Shown piece after piece: positions 25,880 to 34,358 of a stretch of DNA of 64,000 bases. Source of the stretch: CAVXYG01 sp963706835 (GTDB lineage: Bacteria; Actinomycetota; Actinomycetes; S36-B12; GCA-2699445); NCBI GenBank assembly GCA_963706835.1, contig CAVPOB010000003.1:124001-188000 (forward strand), written 5' to 3'. Below the pieces are notes generated by a model that was given only the letters and a program-made list of their open reading frames with translations, made no database searches and was not told where the DNA came from. The stretch's first letter is position 1, and every line of letters starts with the position of its first letter. The position numbers and the translations under genes are program-made.

Positions 25880-27250
25880 CTACATCGTCGCCAGCAGTCG
25901 CTCCACCCGCTCATCGACCGAGCGGAACGGGTCCTTGCACAGCACGGTCCGCTGCGCCTGGTCGTTGAGCTTCAGGTGCACCCAATCCACGGTGTAGTCG
26001 CGGCGGCGCTCCTGGGCCCGGCGGATGAAGTCGCCGCGGAGCTTGGCCCGGGTGGTCTGCGGCGGCACCGACTTGGCGCGGAACACGCTCAGGTCATCCG
26101 ACAGCCGCCGAGCCAGGCCCCGATCCTCGAGCAGCCCGAACAGGCCGCGGCCCCGCACGATGTCGTGATAGGCCAGGTCCAACTGGGCCACGCGCGGCGA
26201 GGACAGCGTGAGATCGTGCTTGGCGAGATAGCGGTCCAGGAGCCGCTGCTTGATGACCCAGTCGATCTCCGTGGCCACCGGGTCGAAGTCCTGGGTCTCG
26301 ATCGCCGTCAGCGTGCGCCGCCACAGATCCATCACCTGCCGCGTCGTCGATTCCGGCCCGCCCCACAGGCCGCGCCGGTCCAGGAAGTCGCTGACCCGGT
26401 CGTAGTACTCCGTCTGAATCTGCAGCGCCGTGACGTCACGGCCGTTCGCCAACCGCAGCGACCGCTTGCCCGTCACGTCGTGGCTGATCTCGCGGATGGA
26501 GCGGATCGGGTTCTCCAGCGTGAGGTCGCGCATCTGCCAGCCGCCCTCCAACATCCGCAGCACCAGATCGGCCGTCCCCACCTTCAACCGCGTGGTGGTC
26601 TCGCTCATGTTGGAGTCGCCGACGATGACGTGCAGGCGCCGGTAGCGCTCGGCGTCAGCGTGCGGCTCGTCCCGGGTGTTGATGATGGGTCGGCTGCGCG
26701 TGGTCGCGCTGGACACCCCCTCCCAGACGTGCTCGGCGCGCTGGCTGATGCAGTAGACGGCACCGCGCGGCGTCTGCAGCACTTTGCCGGCACCCACTAT
26801 CAACTGGCGCGTGATGAGGAAGGGCAGCAGCACCTCGGCAAGCCGGGAGAACTCTCCGGGCCGCCGCACCAGGTAGTTCTCGTGGCAGCCGTAGGAGTTG
26901 CCTGCGGAATCGGTGTTGTTCTTGAACAGGTAGATGTCCCCGCCCACGCCCTCCTCGCGCAGCCGCTCCTCGGCATCGATCAGCAGACCCTCGAGGATGC
27001 GCTCGCCCGCCCGGTCGTGCACGACCAGTTCGTCGATGTCGTCGCACTCCGCCGTGGCGTACTCCGGGTGGCTGCCCACGTCGAGGTACAGCCGCGCCCC
27101 GTTGCGCAGGAAGACGTTGCTGCTACGGCCCCAGCTCACCACCCGCCGGAACAGGTAGCGCGCCACCTCGTCCGGGCTGAGCCTGCGCTGCCCGCGAAAG
27201 GTGCACGTCACGCCGTACTCGGTTTCAATGCCGAAGATGCGCCGGTCCAC
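25880..27250 (-). CDS. pafA: Proteasome accessory factor PafA (Pup ligase)
   Basis: A 456-residue glutamine-synthetase-fold enzyme that uses ATP to join the C-terminal Glu of Pup to substrate lysines. Seen: RRIFGIETEYGVTCTF at the N-terminus, the ATP/Mg loop around VFLRNGARLYLDVGSHPEYATAE, SYGCHENYLVRR, and the PafA/Dop signature RSRPIINTRDEPHAD with RLHVIVGDSNMSE. It lacks the Dop-loop insertion, which separates it from the dop gene at 30-31.5 kb. GTG 27250 is set by a TATCGT -10 box 6 nt upstream, so pafA has its own leaderless promoter separate from prcBA. Confidence 0.95.
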   Translation of the reverse strand: MDRRIFGIETEYGVTCTFRGQRRLSPDEVARYLFRRVVSWGRSSNVFLRNGARLYLDVGSHPEYATAECDDIDELVVHDRAGERILEGLLIDAEERLREEGVGGDIYLFKNNTDSAGNSYGCHENYLVRRPGEFSRLAEVLLPFLITRQLIVGAGKVLQTPRGAVYCISQRAEHVWEGVSSATTRSRPIINTRDEPHADAERYRRLHVIVGDSNMSETTTRLKVGTADLVLRMLEGGWQMRDLTLENPIRSIREISHDVTGKRSLRLANGRDVTALQIQTEYYDRVSDFLDRRGLWGGPESTTRQVMDLWRRTLTAIETQDFDPVATEIDWVIKQRLLDRYLAKHDLTLSSPRVAQLDLAYHDIVRGRGLFGLLEDRGLARRLSDDLSVFRAKSVPPQTTRAKLRGDFIRRAQERRRDYTVDWVHLKLNDQAQRTVLCKDPFRSVDERVERLLATM

Positions 27251-27256
27251 GCGCCC

Positions 27257-27262
27257 ACGATA
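27257..27262 (-). promoter_or_regulatory. -10 element for leaderless pafA mRNA (TATCGT)
   Basis: TATCGT, then 6 nt, then GTG 27250, in the 71-bp gap after the prcA hairpin. Confidence 0.65.
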
Positions 27263-27299
27263 ACTGCGCCGCACCGTGATGCACCGCCGAAGGCCGGGG

Positions 27300-27328
27300 G
27301 GCCTGAGCCGGTGCTCGCGGCTCAGGCC
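27300..27328 (-). terminator. Hairpin at the prcA stop codon
   Basis: A perfect 10-bp stem (GGCCTGAGCC with GGCTCAGGCC, 9-nt loop) that contains the prcA stop codon. It probably ends or attenuates the pup-prcB-prcA transcript before pafA. Confidence 0.6.
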
Positions 27329-28011
27329 AGCATCTGCTCCAACTCGGCGATGCCCAGGCGCCGGAAGGTGCGGTTCGGTCGGGACCGCTCGAGCACCGCC
27401 GCCTCCAACTGTTGCGGGCGCAGCTGGCGGCCCTCCTCCCCGGTGTCGCGCGCCAGGTGCTGCACGGCGATCTGCAGCGCTTCGGGCAGGTCAAGGCCAT
27501 CGTGCCAATCGGCGGCCAACCCCTGCGCCAAGCGCTCCGCCGACCCGCCCATGGCGACGTAGCCGTGCTCGTCGCTGACCGACCCGTCGAAGGTGAGGCG
27601 GTAGATCTGGTCCTCGGCCGGCTGCGCGCCGATCTCGGCGACCACGATCTCCACCTCATAGGGCTTGGGGGTCTCGGTGAAGATCGTGCCCAACGTCTGG
27701 GCATAGGCGTTGGCGAGGCTGCGAACGGTCACATCGCTGCGGTCGTAGGCGTACCCGCGCAGGTCCGCCAGCCGCACCCCGGCGACCCGGAGGTTCTCGA
27801 ACTCGTTGTACTTGCCGACCGCGGCGAAGGCGATGCGATCGTAGATCTCGGAGATCTTGTGCAGCGCACGGCTGGGGTTCTCGGCCACGAACAGGATGCC
27901 GCCGACGTACTGCAGGACCACGACGCTGCGCCCTCGGGCGATGCCCTTGCGGGCGTAGTCCGCCTTGTCCTTGATGATCTGTTCGGGCGAGACGTAGAAC
28001 GGAACGCTCAT
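27322..28011 (-). CDS. prcA: Proteasome subunit alpha
   Basis: A 229-residue alpha-ring subunit of the 20S proteasome. It begins with the gate-forming N-terminus SVPFYVSPEQIIKDKADYAR, then RKGIARGRSVVVLQYVGGILFVAENPS, the alpha-type core, and a helical C-terminal extension ending FRRLGIAELEQML. The alpha subunit is catalytically inactive and docks the Mpa/ARC ATPase. ATG 28011 overlaps the prcB stop by the ATGA arrangement. Confidence 0.95.
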   Translation of the reverse strand: MSVPFYVSPEQIIKDKADYARKGIARGRSVVVLQYVGGILFVAENPSRALHKISEIYDRIAFAAVGKYNEFENLRVAGVRLADLRGYAYDRSDVTVRSLANAYAQTLGTIFTETPKPYEVEIVVAEIGAQPAEDQIYRLTFDGSVSDEHGYVAMGGSAERLAQGLAADWHDGLDLPEALQIAVQHLARDTGEEGRQLRPQQLEAAVLERSRPNRTFRRLGIAELEQMLA

Positions 28012-28861
28012 GCCGCACCTCCGGCTCGCGGACCGTCGGGCCGCAGGCGGCGGCCCTGCAGGACCTCCTCCACGACACCAGCCACCGTCCTCTTCACCGA
28101 GGCGGGCGTACCCGTCGCGGTCGACCACCGCGACGATCGGATAAGATGCCTCGGAAGACGTCCGGGCCACCGGTGGCGGAATCGTCATCGGCGGCGTCGT
28201 ACAGGGCCTGCACCACGGCCGAGACTGCCGCGTCGCGCGACATCCCGGGGTCGGCGAGCTTCTTCAGGGCTCCCCGGGCGAAGAAGGAGCCCGACCCGAT
28301 GGCGTGGTAGTCCAGCTCCTCGTAGCGGCCCCCGGTCAGGTCGTAGGAGAAGATGCGGCCGCGGGATTGATCGGCGTCGTAGCCGCCCAGCAGCGGCACC
28401 GCTGCCAGGCCCTGCATCGCTAGCGGCAGATTGCCGCGCAGCAGAGTGGCCAACCGATTGGCCTTGCCCTCGATCGACAGCGGCGTGCCCTCGATCTTCT
28501 CGTAGTGCTCCAGCTCCACCTGCAGCAGACGCACCAGTTCCACTGCGATCCCGGCGGAACCGGCGATGCCGATGCAGGCGGTGTGGTCGGCGGGAAACAC
28601 CTTCTCGATGTCCCGCTGCGCGATGACGTTGCCCATCGTGGCGCGCCGGTCGCCGGCCATGACGACGCCGCCGTCATACCGCAGCGCCACGATGGTGGTG
28701 CCGTGCGGCGCCAGGCTTGCGGACTGGGCACCTGCCTCGGGCGCGGTGCGCCTCGCGGGGAGCAGGTCGGGCGCTGCGGCGCCGAGGAAATCGGCAAAGG
28801 ACGAACTGCCGACGGTGAGGAAGGCAGGGGGAAGGCCGCCACTGCCGGACCAGGCGGTCAC
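28008..28861 (-). CDS. prcB: Proteasome subunit beta (two frameshifts near the 3' end)
   Basis: The catalytic beta subunit, about 280 residues. A propeptide of about 52 residues ends at HG|TTIVALRYDGG, where the mature N-terminal Thr nucleophile lies. GDRRATMGN and GIAGSAGIAVELVRLLQVELEHYEK follow. The frame breaks at about nt 28144 and again at about 28090. Correcting both gives YPIVAVVDRDGYARL, then TVAGVVEEVLQGRRL, and a tail ending GGAA at a TGA that overlaps the prcA ATG, as in other actinobacteria. The start GTG 28861 overlaps the pup stop (GTGA). The indels are probably sequencing errors. Confidence 0.92.
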
Positions 28862-29064
28862 TGGCCGCCCTTCTGCACGAAACCGCGGACGAACTCCTCG
28901 GCGTTCTCCTCCAGCACGTCGTCGATTTCGTCGAGCAGCGCGTCAACGTCCTCATCGAGCTGCTCCTTGCGCTGTGCCGCAGCAGCCGATGCGGTGTCCT
29001 CAGTCGCCTCCTCCTGCGAGTCTCGCGTTGGGGCGCGGTACTCCTCAGACTCCTGGCCAGGCAT
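28858..29064 (-). CDS. pup: Prokaryotic ubiquitin-like protein Pup
   Basis: A 68-residue Pup. The N-terminal part is acidic and disordered (EYRAPTRDSQEEATEDTAS), the middle forms the coiled-coil Mpa-binding helix (QLDEDVDALLDEIDDVLEENAEEF), and the C-terminus is VQKGGQ. The final Gln means Dop must deamidate it to Glu before PafA can attach it. ATG 29064 fits the GGGAGA site better than ATG 29067. It is the first gene of the pup-prcB-prcA operon with 4-nt overlaps. In most relatives dop lies directly upstream; here a heliorhodopsin gene on the other strand separates them. Confidence 0.96.
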   Translation of the reverse strand: MPGQESEEYRAPTRDSQEEATEDTASAAAAQRKEQLDEDVDALLDEIDDVLEENAEEFVRGFVQKGGQ

Positions 29065-29190
29065 CATGCTCTCCCTGTTTCGTGATGAGGCAGACCCTAC
29101 CCGCATGTCCCCCGACCGGCACCGCCATCCCGCTCGGGTTCGCCGTTGGCGCACCGACGCGACAGTCGACGCCACGCTCGCCGGCTGCGC

Positions 29191-29196
29191 TAGCGT
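29191..29196 (+). promoter_or_regulatory. -10 element for leaderless heliorhodopsin mRNA (TAGCGT)
   Basis: TAGCGT, then 6 nt, then ATG 29203, in the 138-bp divergent region shared with pup. Confidence 0.65.
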
Positions 29197-29202
29197 CGGG
29201 CC

Positions 29203-29979
29203 ATGGCAACAGGCAGCGACACCGTCAGCGCAGATCGCCTCGCCGGGCTGCGACGCTACAACATCGTGGTAGGAGTGATCCTGCTCGCCCAGGCGGTGGC
29301 GGTGCTCGTGCTCGCCAACGATTTCACCCTGCCCATCACGGCCAGCTACGCGGCAGGGCCGCCCGGGACGCCGGCCGGCGATCCGGTGACACTGCTCGAC
29401 TCCCCGATCGGGCTCGCGGTCGCAGCCTTCCTCGCATTGTCCGGCCTGGCGCTGCTGATCGTGGCCACCGCATGGATGCGCGGGTACGGCGCCGACCTGG
29501 CGCGGACCCGCAACCGGGCCCGCTGGGTGGAGTACGCGCTGACCTCGTCGATGATGATCGTGCTCATCGCCCAACTGGTCGGCATCACCAGCGCCGCGGC
29601 GCTGGCCGCGATCTTCGGCGTCAACGCCGGCATGATCTTCTTCGGCTGGCTGCAGGAGGACTACGAGCAGCCCGGCAGCGGCGGGTGGCTGCCATTCCTC
29701 TTCGGCTGCATCACCGGCATCGTGCCCTGGATCATCGTCGTCTTCTACGTGGTCGCGCCCGGCTCCGCATCCGACCAGCCGGTGCCCGGCTTCGTGTACG
29801 GCATCATCATCTCGTTGTTCCTCTTCTTCAACGTCTTCGCCCTGAACCAGTTCCTGCAGTACCGGCGGGTGGGGCGCTGGTCGGACTACCTCGTGGGCGA
29901 GCGGACCTACATCACCTTGAGCCTGGTGGCGAAATCCGCGCTGGCCTGGCAGGTGTTCTCCGGCACGTTGGCCGGCTGA
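29203..29979 (+). CDS. Heliorhodopsin
   Basis: A 258-residue, seven-transmembrane retinal protein of the heliorhodopsin family, which has its N-terminus inside the cell and does not act as a simple ion pump. Family signatures: LANDFTLPITASYAAGPPG after helix A, RWVEYALTSSMMIVLIAQ in helix C with the Schiff-base counterion at Glu110, NAGMIFFGWLQE, VPGFVYGIIISLFLFFN, and helix G LSLVAKSALAWQVFSGTL with the retinal-binding Lys244. Compared with my memory of the type protein 48C12 (Glu107, Lys241), the two conserved inner histidines are Leu here (residues 27 and 84). It stands alone on the plus strand between dop and pup. No carotenoid or retinal synthesis gene is in the window. Confidence 0.95.
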   Translation: MATGSDTVSADRLAGLRRYNIVVGVILLAQAVAVLVLANDFTLPITASYAAGPPGTPAGDPVTLLDSPIGLAVAAFLALSGLALLIVATAWMRGYGADLARTRNRARWVEYALTSSMMIVLIAQLVGITSAAALAAIFGVNAGMIFFGWLQEDYEQPGSGGWLPFLFGCITGIVPWIIVVFYVVAPGSASDQPVPGFVYGIIISLFLFFNVFALNQFLQYRRVGRWSDYLVGERTYITLSLVAKSALAWQVFSGTLAG

Positions 29980-29996
29980 CCGCTCATCCGGTCAGC
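29975..29996. terminator. Shared hairpin spanning the heliorhodopsin and dop stop codons
   Basis: A perfect 8-bp stem (GCTGACCG/CGGTCAGC) with a 6-nt loop that covers both convergent stop codons, only 4 nt apart. Confidence 0.7.
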
Positions 29997-31489
29997 GCAT
30001 CGACCAGCTCGGTGGCCGTGGCCGACTGCGCCAACAAGGGCCCCACATGGGCTTGCGTGCCGCGCAACGGATCCAGCGTCGGCACCCGCTGCAGGGCATG
30101 GCGGCCCGGCAGGTCGAAGACCACCGAGTCCCATCCGGCAGCGGCGATCTCAGCCGAGTAGCGGCGCATGCACTCGCCCCGGAACCATGCTCTGGTATCG
30201 CTGGGCGGCGTGTCGACCGCCTGTGCCACCTCGGCCGGATCGGTGAGCCGGCGCAGTCGGCCGCGCCGCTCCAGTTGCAGCCCCACCCCGCGTTCGGGGT
30301 CCGCATCGGCGTACTGCAGGTCGATCAGTTGCAGCCGGGAACTGCCCCAATCGAGGCCGTCGCGGCGGCGGTACTGCTGCATGAGGCGGTACTTGGCGAC
30401 CCAGTCCAACTCCTCGGCCATCGTCATCGGGTCGGACTCCAGCCCCGCGAGGACCCGTTCCCACTCCGACAGGACCTCCTTGGTGGCCTGGTCGGTCGCC
30501 GCGTCCGGCAGCCGCGACGCCGCGGCCAGGAACTCCGCCTGCAGCTGCACCGCGGTGAGCCGCCGCCCGTCCCGCAACTCGATGCGGTGCTGCAGTTCCA
30601 GGTCGTGGGAGACGGCGTGCATGTCGGCGACCGGCCGGCGCGGCAGCAGCTGCTCGCCCAGCATCCCGCGCTCGACCAGCTCCAGCACCAGCGCCGTGGT
30701 GCCCATCTTCAGCAGCGTCGCCGTTTCGGAGATGTTGGCGTCGCCCACGATGACGTGCAGCCGGCGATACTGCTCGGGGTCGGCGTGCGGCTCATCCCGG
30801 GTGTTGATGATCGGCCGCTTCACCGTGGTCTCCAGGCCGACCTCGACCTCGAAGAAGTCCGCGCGCGAGGAAATCTGGAACCCGGGCCTGGAGCCGTCCT
30901 GACCGATGCCGACCCGCCCGGCGCCGGTGATCACCTGACGCGAGATGAAGAAGGGGGTGAGCCCGGCGACGATGTGCGCCGAACGGCGTCTCTCGGCGCA
31001 TCAGGTAGTTCTCGTGGCAGCCGTAGGAGGCGCCCTTGTTGTCGCTGTTGTTCTTGTAGACGCGCACCGGGTAGCCGCCGGGCAGCCGAGGCCGCGGCCT
31101 GCGCCGCGCGCTGCATCACCACCAGTCCGGCACGGTCCCAGAGCACGGCGTCGCGGGGATTGGTGACCTCGGGACTGGAGTACTCCGGGTGGGCGTGGTC
31201 GACGTAGAGCCGGGCGCCGTTGGTGAGGATGACGTTGGCCATCCCGATGTCCTCGTCGGTCAGTTGCGAGGGATCGGCCTCGGCCCGCGTCAGGTCGAAG
31301 CCGCGCGCATCGCGCAGCGGGGTCTCATCCTCGTAGCTCCAGCGAGCCGTATGGCGGCGCCGCTCCGTAGACGTCCTGCGCGTAGGCGTTGACCACCTGC
31401 GAGGACAGCAGCATGGCGTTGACGTGCGGTTTGCCGGGCACGGCGACGCCGTACTCGGTCTCGATGCCCATGACGCGGTGGACGCTCAC
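29984..31489 (-). CDS. dop: Pup deamidase/depupylase Dop (three frameshifts)
   Basis: A glutamine-synthetase-fold enzyme that deamidates the Pup C-terminal Gln and removes Pup from substrates. GTG 31489 opens SVHRVMGIETEYGVAVPGKP, with TAGGCT 6 nt upstream. Segments in shifted frames follow: SYEDETPLRDARGFDLTR and MANVILTNGARLYVDHAHPEYSS; YKNNSDNKGASYGCHENYLMRR; then RPIINTRDEPHADPEQYRRLHVIVGDANISE to the end. Breaks are near nt 31347, 31085 and 30980, each fixed by one base. The NSDNKGASYGCHEN and VEVGLETTVKRPIINTRDEPHAD context fits Dop rather than PafA. Joined, about 500 residues. The breaks are probably sequence errors, since Pup ending in Gln needs Dop. Confidence 0.92.
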
Positions 31490-31495
31490 CCCCGC

Positions 31496-31501
31496 AGCCT
31501 A
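31496..31501 (-). promoter_or_regulatory. -10 element for leaderless dop mRNA (TAGGCT)
   Basis: TAGGCT, then 6 nt, then GTG 31489; this supports the longer N-terminus that matches known Dop proteins. Confidence 0.6.
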
Positions 31502-31610
31502 ACCCTGCCCGTCGGCTACCGGAGGTCCGGAGCCTCGGCCACGGCTCGCATCGGCTCGCTCAGAGGTGGAGGGAATCGACCTCTGAATGGTCGCTTTCCT
31601 CCACGTCTGC

Positions 31611-33304
31611 CTAGAGGTACTGCCCGGTGTTGGCCACCGTGTCGATGGACCGGCCCGGCTCGTCGCCGGACTTGCCCTGGATGAGGGTGCGGATGAAGAC
31701 GATCCGTTCCCCCTTCTTGCCGGAGATCCGCGCCCAGTCGTCGGGGTTGGTGGTGTTGGGCAGATCCTCGTTCTCGCGGAACTCGTCCACGCAGGCCGAC
31801 AGCAGGTGCTGCACCCGAATGCCGCCGACTCGCCGGTGGCCAGTTAGTCCTTGATGGCCATCTTCTTGGCCCGCGAGACGACGTTCTCGATCATGGCTCC
31901 GGAGTTGAAGTCCTTGAAGTACAGGACCTCCTTGTCGCCATTGGCGTAGGTCACCTCAAGGAAGCGGTTGTCCTCGCTCTCGCTGTACATCCGCTCCACG
32001 GTGGCCTGGATCATCGCCTCGCAGGTCCGCGCCGGGTCGCCGCCGTGCTCGCCGAGATCCTCCACGTGCAGCGGCAGTTCGGAGTCAGGTACTTGGCCAG
32101 GATGTCGGCCGGCCGCCTGGGCATCGGGGCGCTCGATCTTGATCTTCACATCGAGCCGACCCGGGCGCAGGATGGCCGGGATCGATCATGTCCTCGCGGT
32201 TGGAGGCACCGATGACGATGACGTTCTCCAGCCCCTCGACACCGTCGATCTCGCTCAGCAGCTGCGGCACGATGGTGTTCTCGACATCGCTGGACACACC
32301 GGAGCCGCGGGTGCGGAACAGCGAGTCCATCTCGTCGAAGAAGACGATGACGGGAAGGCCCTCCGATGCCTTCTCGCGGGCCCGCTGGAAGACCAGCCGG
32401 ATGTGGCGCTCGGTCTCCCCCACGTACTTGTTCAGCAGCTCCGGGCCCTTGATATTCAGGAAGTACGACCGGGTCTGCGGGCTGCGCCGGTGCGCTCGGC
32501 CACCTTCTGCGCCAGCGAGTGCGCCACTGCCTTGGCGATGAGGGTCTTGCCGCACCCGGGCGGACCGTACAGCAGGATGCCCTTCGGCGCCGCCAGCTCA
32601 TAGCGGCGGAACAGGTCCTGGTGCAGGAAGGGCAGCTCCACGGCGTCGCGGATCTGCTCGATCTGGGAGCCGAGTCCGCCGATGTCCTCGTAGTCGACGT
32701 CCGGGACCTCCTCCAGGACCAGTTCCTCGACCTCGGCCTTCGGGATGCGCTCGTAGACGTAGTTGGAGCGGGCATCGAGCAGCAGCGAATCTCCGGCACG
32801 CATCCGCTGGCCGCGCAGCGGCTCGGCAATGCGCACCACCCGCTCGTCGTCGTGACCGGTGACGACCAGCGCCCGCTCGCCGTCCTCGAACAATTCCTTC
32901 AGCGTGGCGACTTCGCCGATCTCTTCGAATCCATAGGCGGCAACCACGTTGAGGGAGTCGTTGAGTTGCACCTCTTGGCCGGGGCGCAGCGATTCCAGGT
33001 CCAGGCCAGGGCTGCCGACGACGCGCATCTTGCGGCCGTTGGCCAGGATGTCCAGCGACCCGTCATCGTTGCTGGCGAGGTAGACGCCGTAGGCCGCCGG
33101 CGGTTGCGCGAGCTTATCGACCTCGGCCTTCAGGGTCAGGATCTGGTCGCGGGCCTCGCGCAGCGTGTTCGACAGCCGCCGGTTGTGCGCCAGCGCGGCG
33201 TTGAGTTCGGCTCGCAGGTCCGCTGCCTGCCGGTGCATGCCAGCGGCGCCCCCCTCGTCGGCCGCTCCCGCTCTGCCGCGTTCCTCTGCATCCTCGTAGG
33301 GCAC
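31611..33304 (-). CDS. mpa: Proteasomal ATPase Mpa/ARC (several frameshifts)
   Basis: The AAA unfoldase that binds pupylated proteins and feeds the proteasome. From GTG 33304 (GGAGG at 9 nt): an N-terminal coiled coil (ADLRAELNAALAHNRRLSNTLREARDQ), two OB-type domains, and the AAA domain with GILLYGPPGCGKT (Walker A), FFDEMDSLF (Walker B) and VIGASNREDMID. The C-terminus ends in GQYL, the motif with penultimate Tyr that docks on PrcA. The frame breaks near nt 32480, 32176, 32110, 32085 and 31822, and a TAA appears at 31844-31846 after KKMAIKD. Each segment still matches the family in order, so this is one gene of about 565 residues with dense sequence errors. Confidence 0.9.
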
Positions 33305-33412
33305 TGACAACCACCTCCATGAGATAGACGTGACACTACCCGCGCGCCGCCGCCATGCAAGCGTTTGCCTGACGGTTGTCGATACGCATCGCGCCGGATT
33401 CCTGACGCTGCG

Positions 33413-34336
33413 TCACGGTTCGGTCGGATCTGGCACATGCGCGCCTCGCGGTCCGACATAGTCCGGACCGTACGCGCCCTTGGCCGGCCGTCGGCGCAGC
33501 ACCAGCGCCTCGGTGCCTGGCGCCAACCGGCGGGCGGCCACCAGGAAGCCGGTGTGGCCGATCATGCGGTGATCCGGGCGGACCGCGAGACCCTCCACGT
33601 GCCAGGTGCGCACAAGGTGCTCGCTGGATTGCGGCTCGGTATAGCCGCCGTGCTCCCGCAGCGTCTCGACCAGGCGGGCAAGCTGGGTCGTCGTGGCCAC
33701 GTAGCCCACCAAGACGCCGCCCGGCACCAGGGCAGCGGCGGCCGGCCCGACACACTCCCAGGGGGCCAGCAGATCCAGGATCACCGCGTCGAGGCGCTCC
33801 TCATCGGCGAGGCCGTCCACGACCGAACCGACGGTGAGCCGCCAGGCGGGATGGTCCGGGCCGAGCCAGCGCGAGACGTTCTGCTCGGCCACCTGGGCGA
33901 AGTCCTGCCGCAGCTCGTAGGACGACACGTAGCCGGCGTCGCCGACGGTCTGCAACAGGGTGATGGTCAGCGCCCCGGACCCGGCCCCGGCCTCGGCCAC
34001 CCGCGCGCCCGGGAAGAGATCGGCCAGCGAGACGATGGCGGCGGCGTCCTTGGGGTAGACGATCGTGGCGCCGCGCTTCATCGACAGGACGAAGTCGCGC
34101 AGCATGGGGCGCAGGCAGAGGTATGGGGTGCCGCCGCTGCTGGCGACGATGATCCCTTCTGGCCGGCCGATGATGTCCTCGTGCGCCACTGAGCCCTTGT
34201 GCGTGAAGAACTGCTCCCCCGCCCGAAGCGGGAAGGTGTGGTGGCGCCGTTTCGGGTCGGTGAGCTGCACGAGGTCGCCCTCGGCGAACGGCTGGCCGCG
34301 GCGGTTGTGGCGGAGGTTGGGCACAGATGTGGGCAC
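33413..34336 (-). CDS. trmI: tRNA (adenine-58-N1)-methyltransferase TrmI
   Basis: A 307-residue class I methyltransferase that makes m1A58 in the tRNA T-loop. The N-terminal domain (GQPFAEGDLVQLTD, HEDIIGRPEG) is typical of the TrmI family; the SAM site is RVAEAGAGSGALT, with YELRQDF after it and the catalytic-region motif AVILDLLAPWE. Rv2118c of M. tuberculosis is the family member usually found near mpa. GTG 34336 has TACCCT exactly 7 nt upstream, so it is leaderless. It lies upstream of mpa on the same strand, separated by 108 bp. Confidence 0.93.
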   Translation of the reverse strand: MPTSVPNLRHNRRGQPFAEGDLVQLTDPKRRHHTFPLRAGEQFFTHKGSVAHEDIIGRPEGIIVASSGGTPYLCLRPMLRDFVLSMKRGATIVYPKDAAAIVSLADLFPGARVAEAGAGSGALTITLLQTVGDAGYVSSYELRQDFAQVAEQNVSRWLGPDHPAWRLTVGSVVDGLADEERLDAVILDLLAPWECVGPAAAALVPGGVLVGYVATTTQLARLVETLREHGGYTEPQSSEHLVRTWHVEGLAVRPDHRMIGHTGFLVAARRLAPGTEALVLRRRPAKGAYGPDYVGPRGAHVPDPTEP

Positions 34337-34343
34337 GCCCGAA

Positions 34344-34349
34344 AGGGTA
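34344..34349 (-). promoter_or_regulatory. -10 element for leaderless trmI mRNA (TACCCT)
   Basis: TACCCT, then 7 nt, then GTG 34336, in the 22-bp gap after the site-2 protease gene. Confidence 0.55.
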
Positions 34350-34358
34350 GCCGCCCCG

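Noticed and set aside
30947..31242. Two separate small genes between dop and mpa
   Set aside because: They are pieces of dop in shifted frames. Their sequences (LTNGARLYVDHAHPEY, SYGCHENYLMRR) are internal Dop motifs.
28008..32500. Programmed frameshifting in prcB, dop or mpa
   Set aside because: There are too many breaks, in different contexts, without slippery heptamers or consistent direction, and similar breaks hit unrelated genes. Sequence error is simpler.
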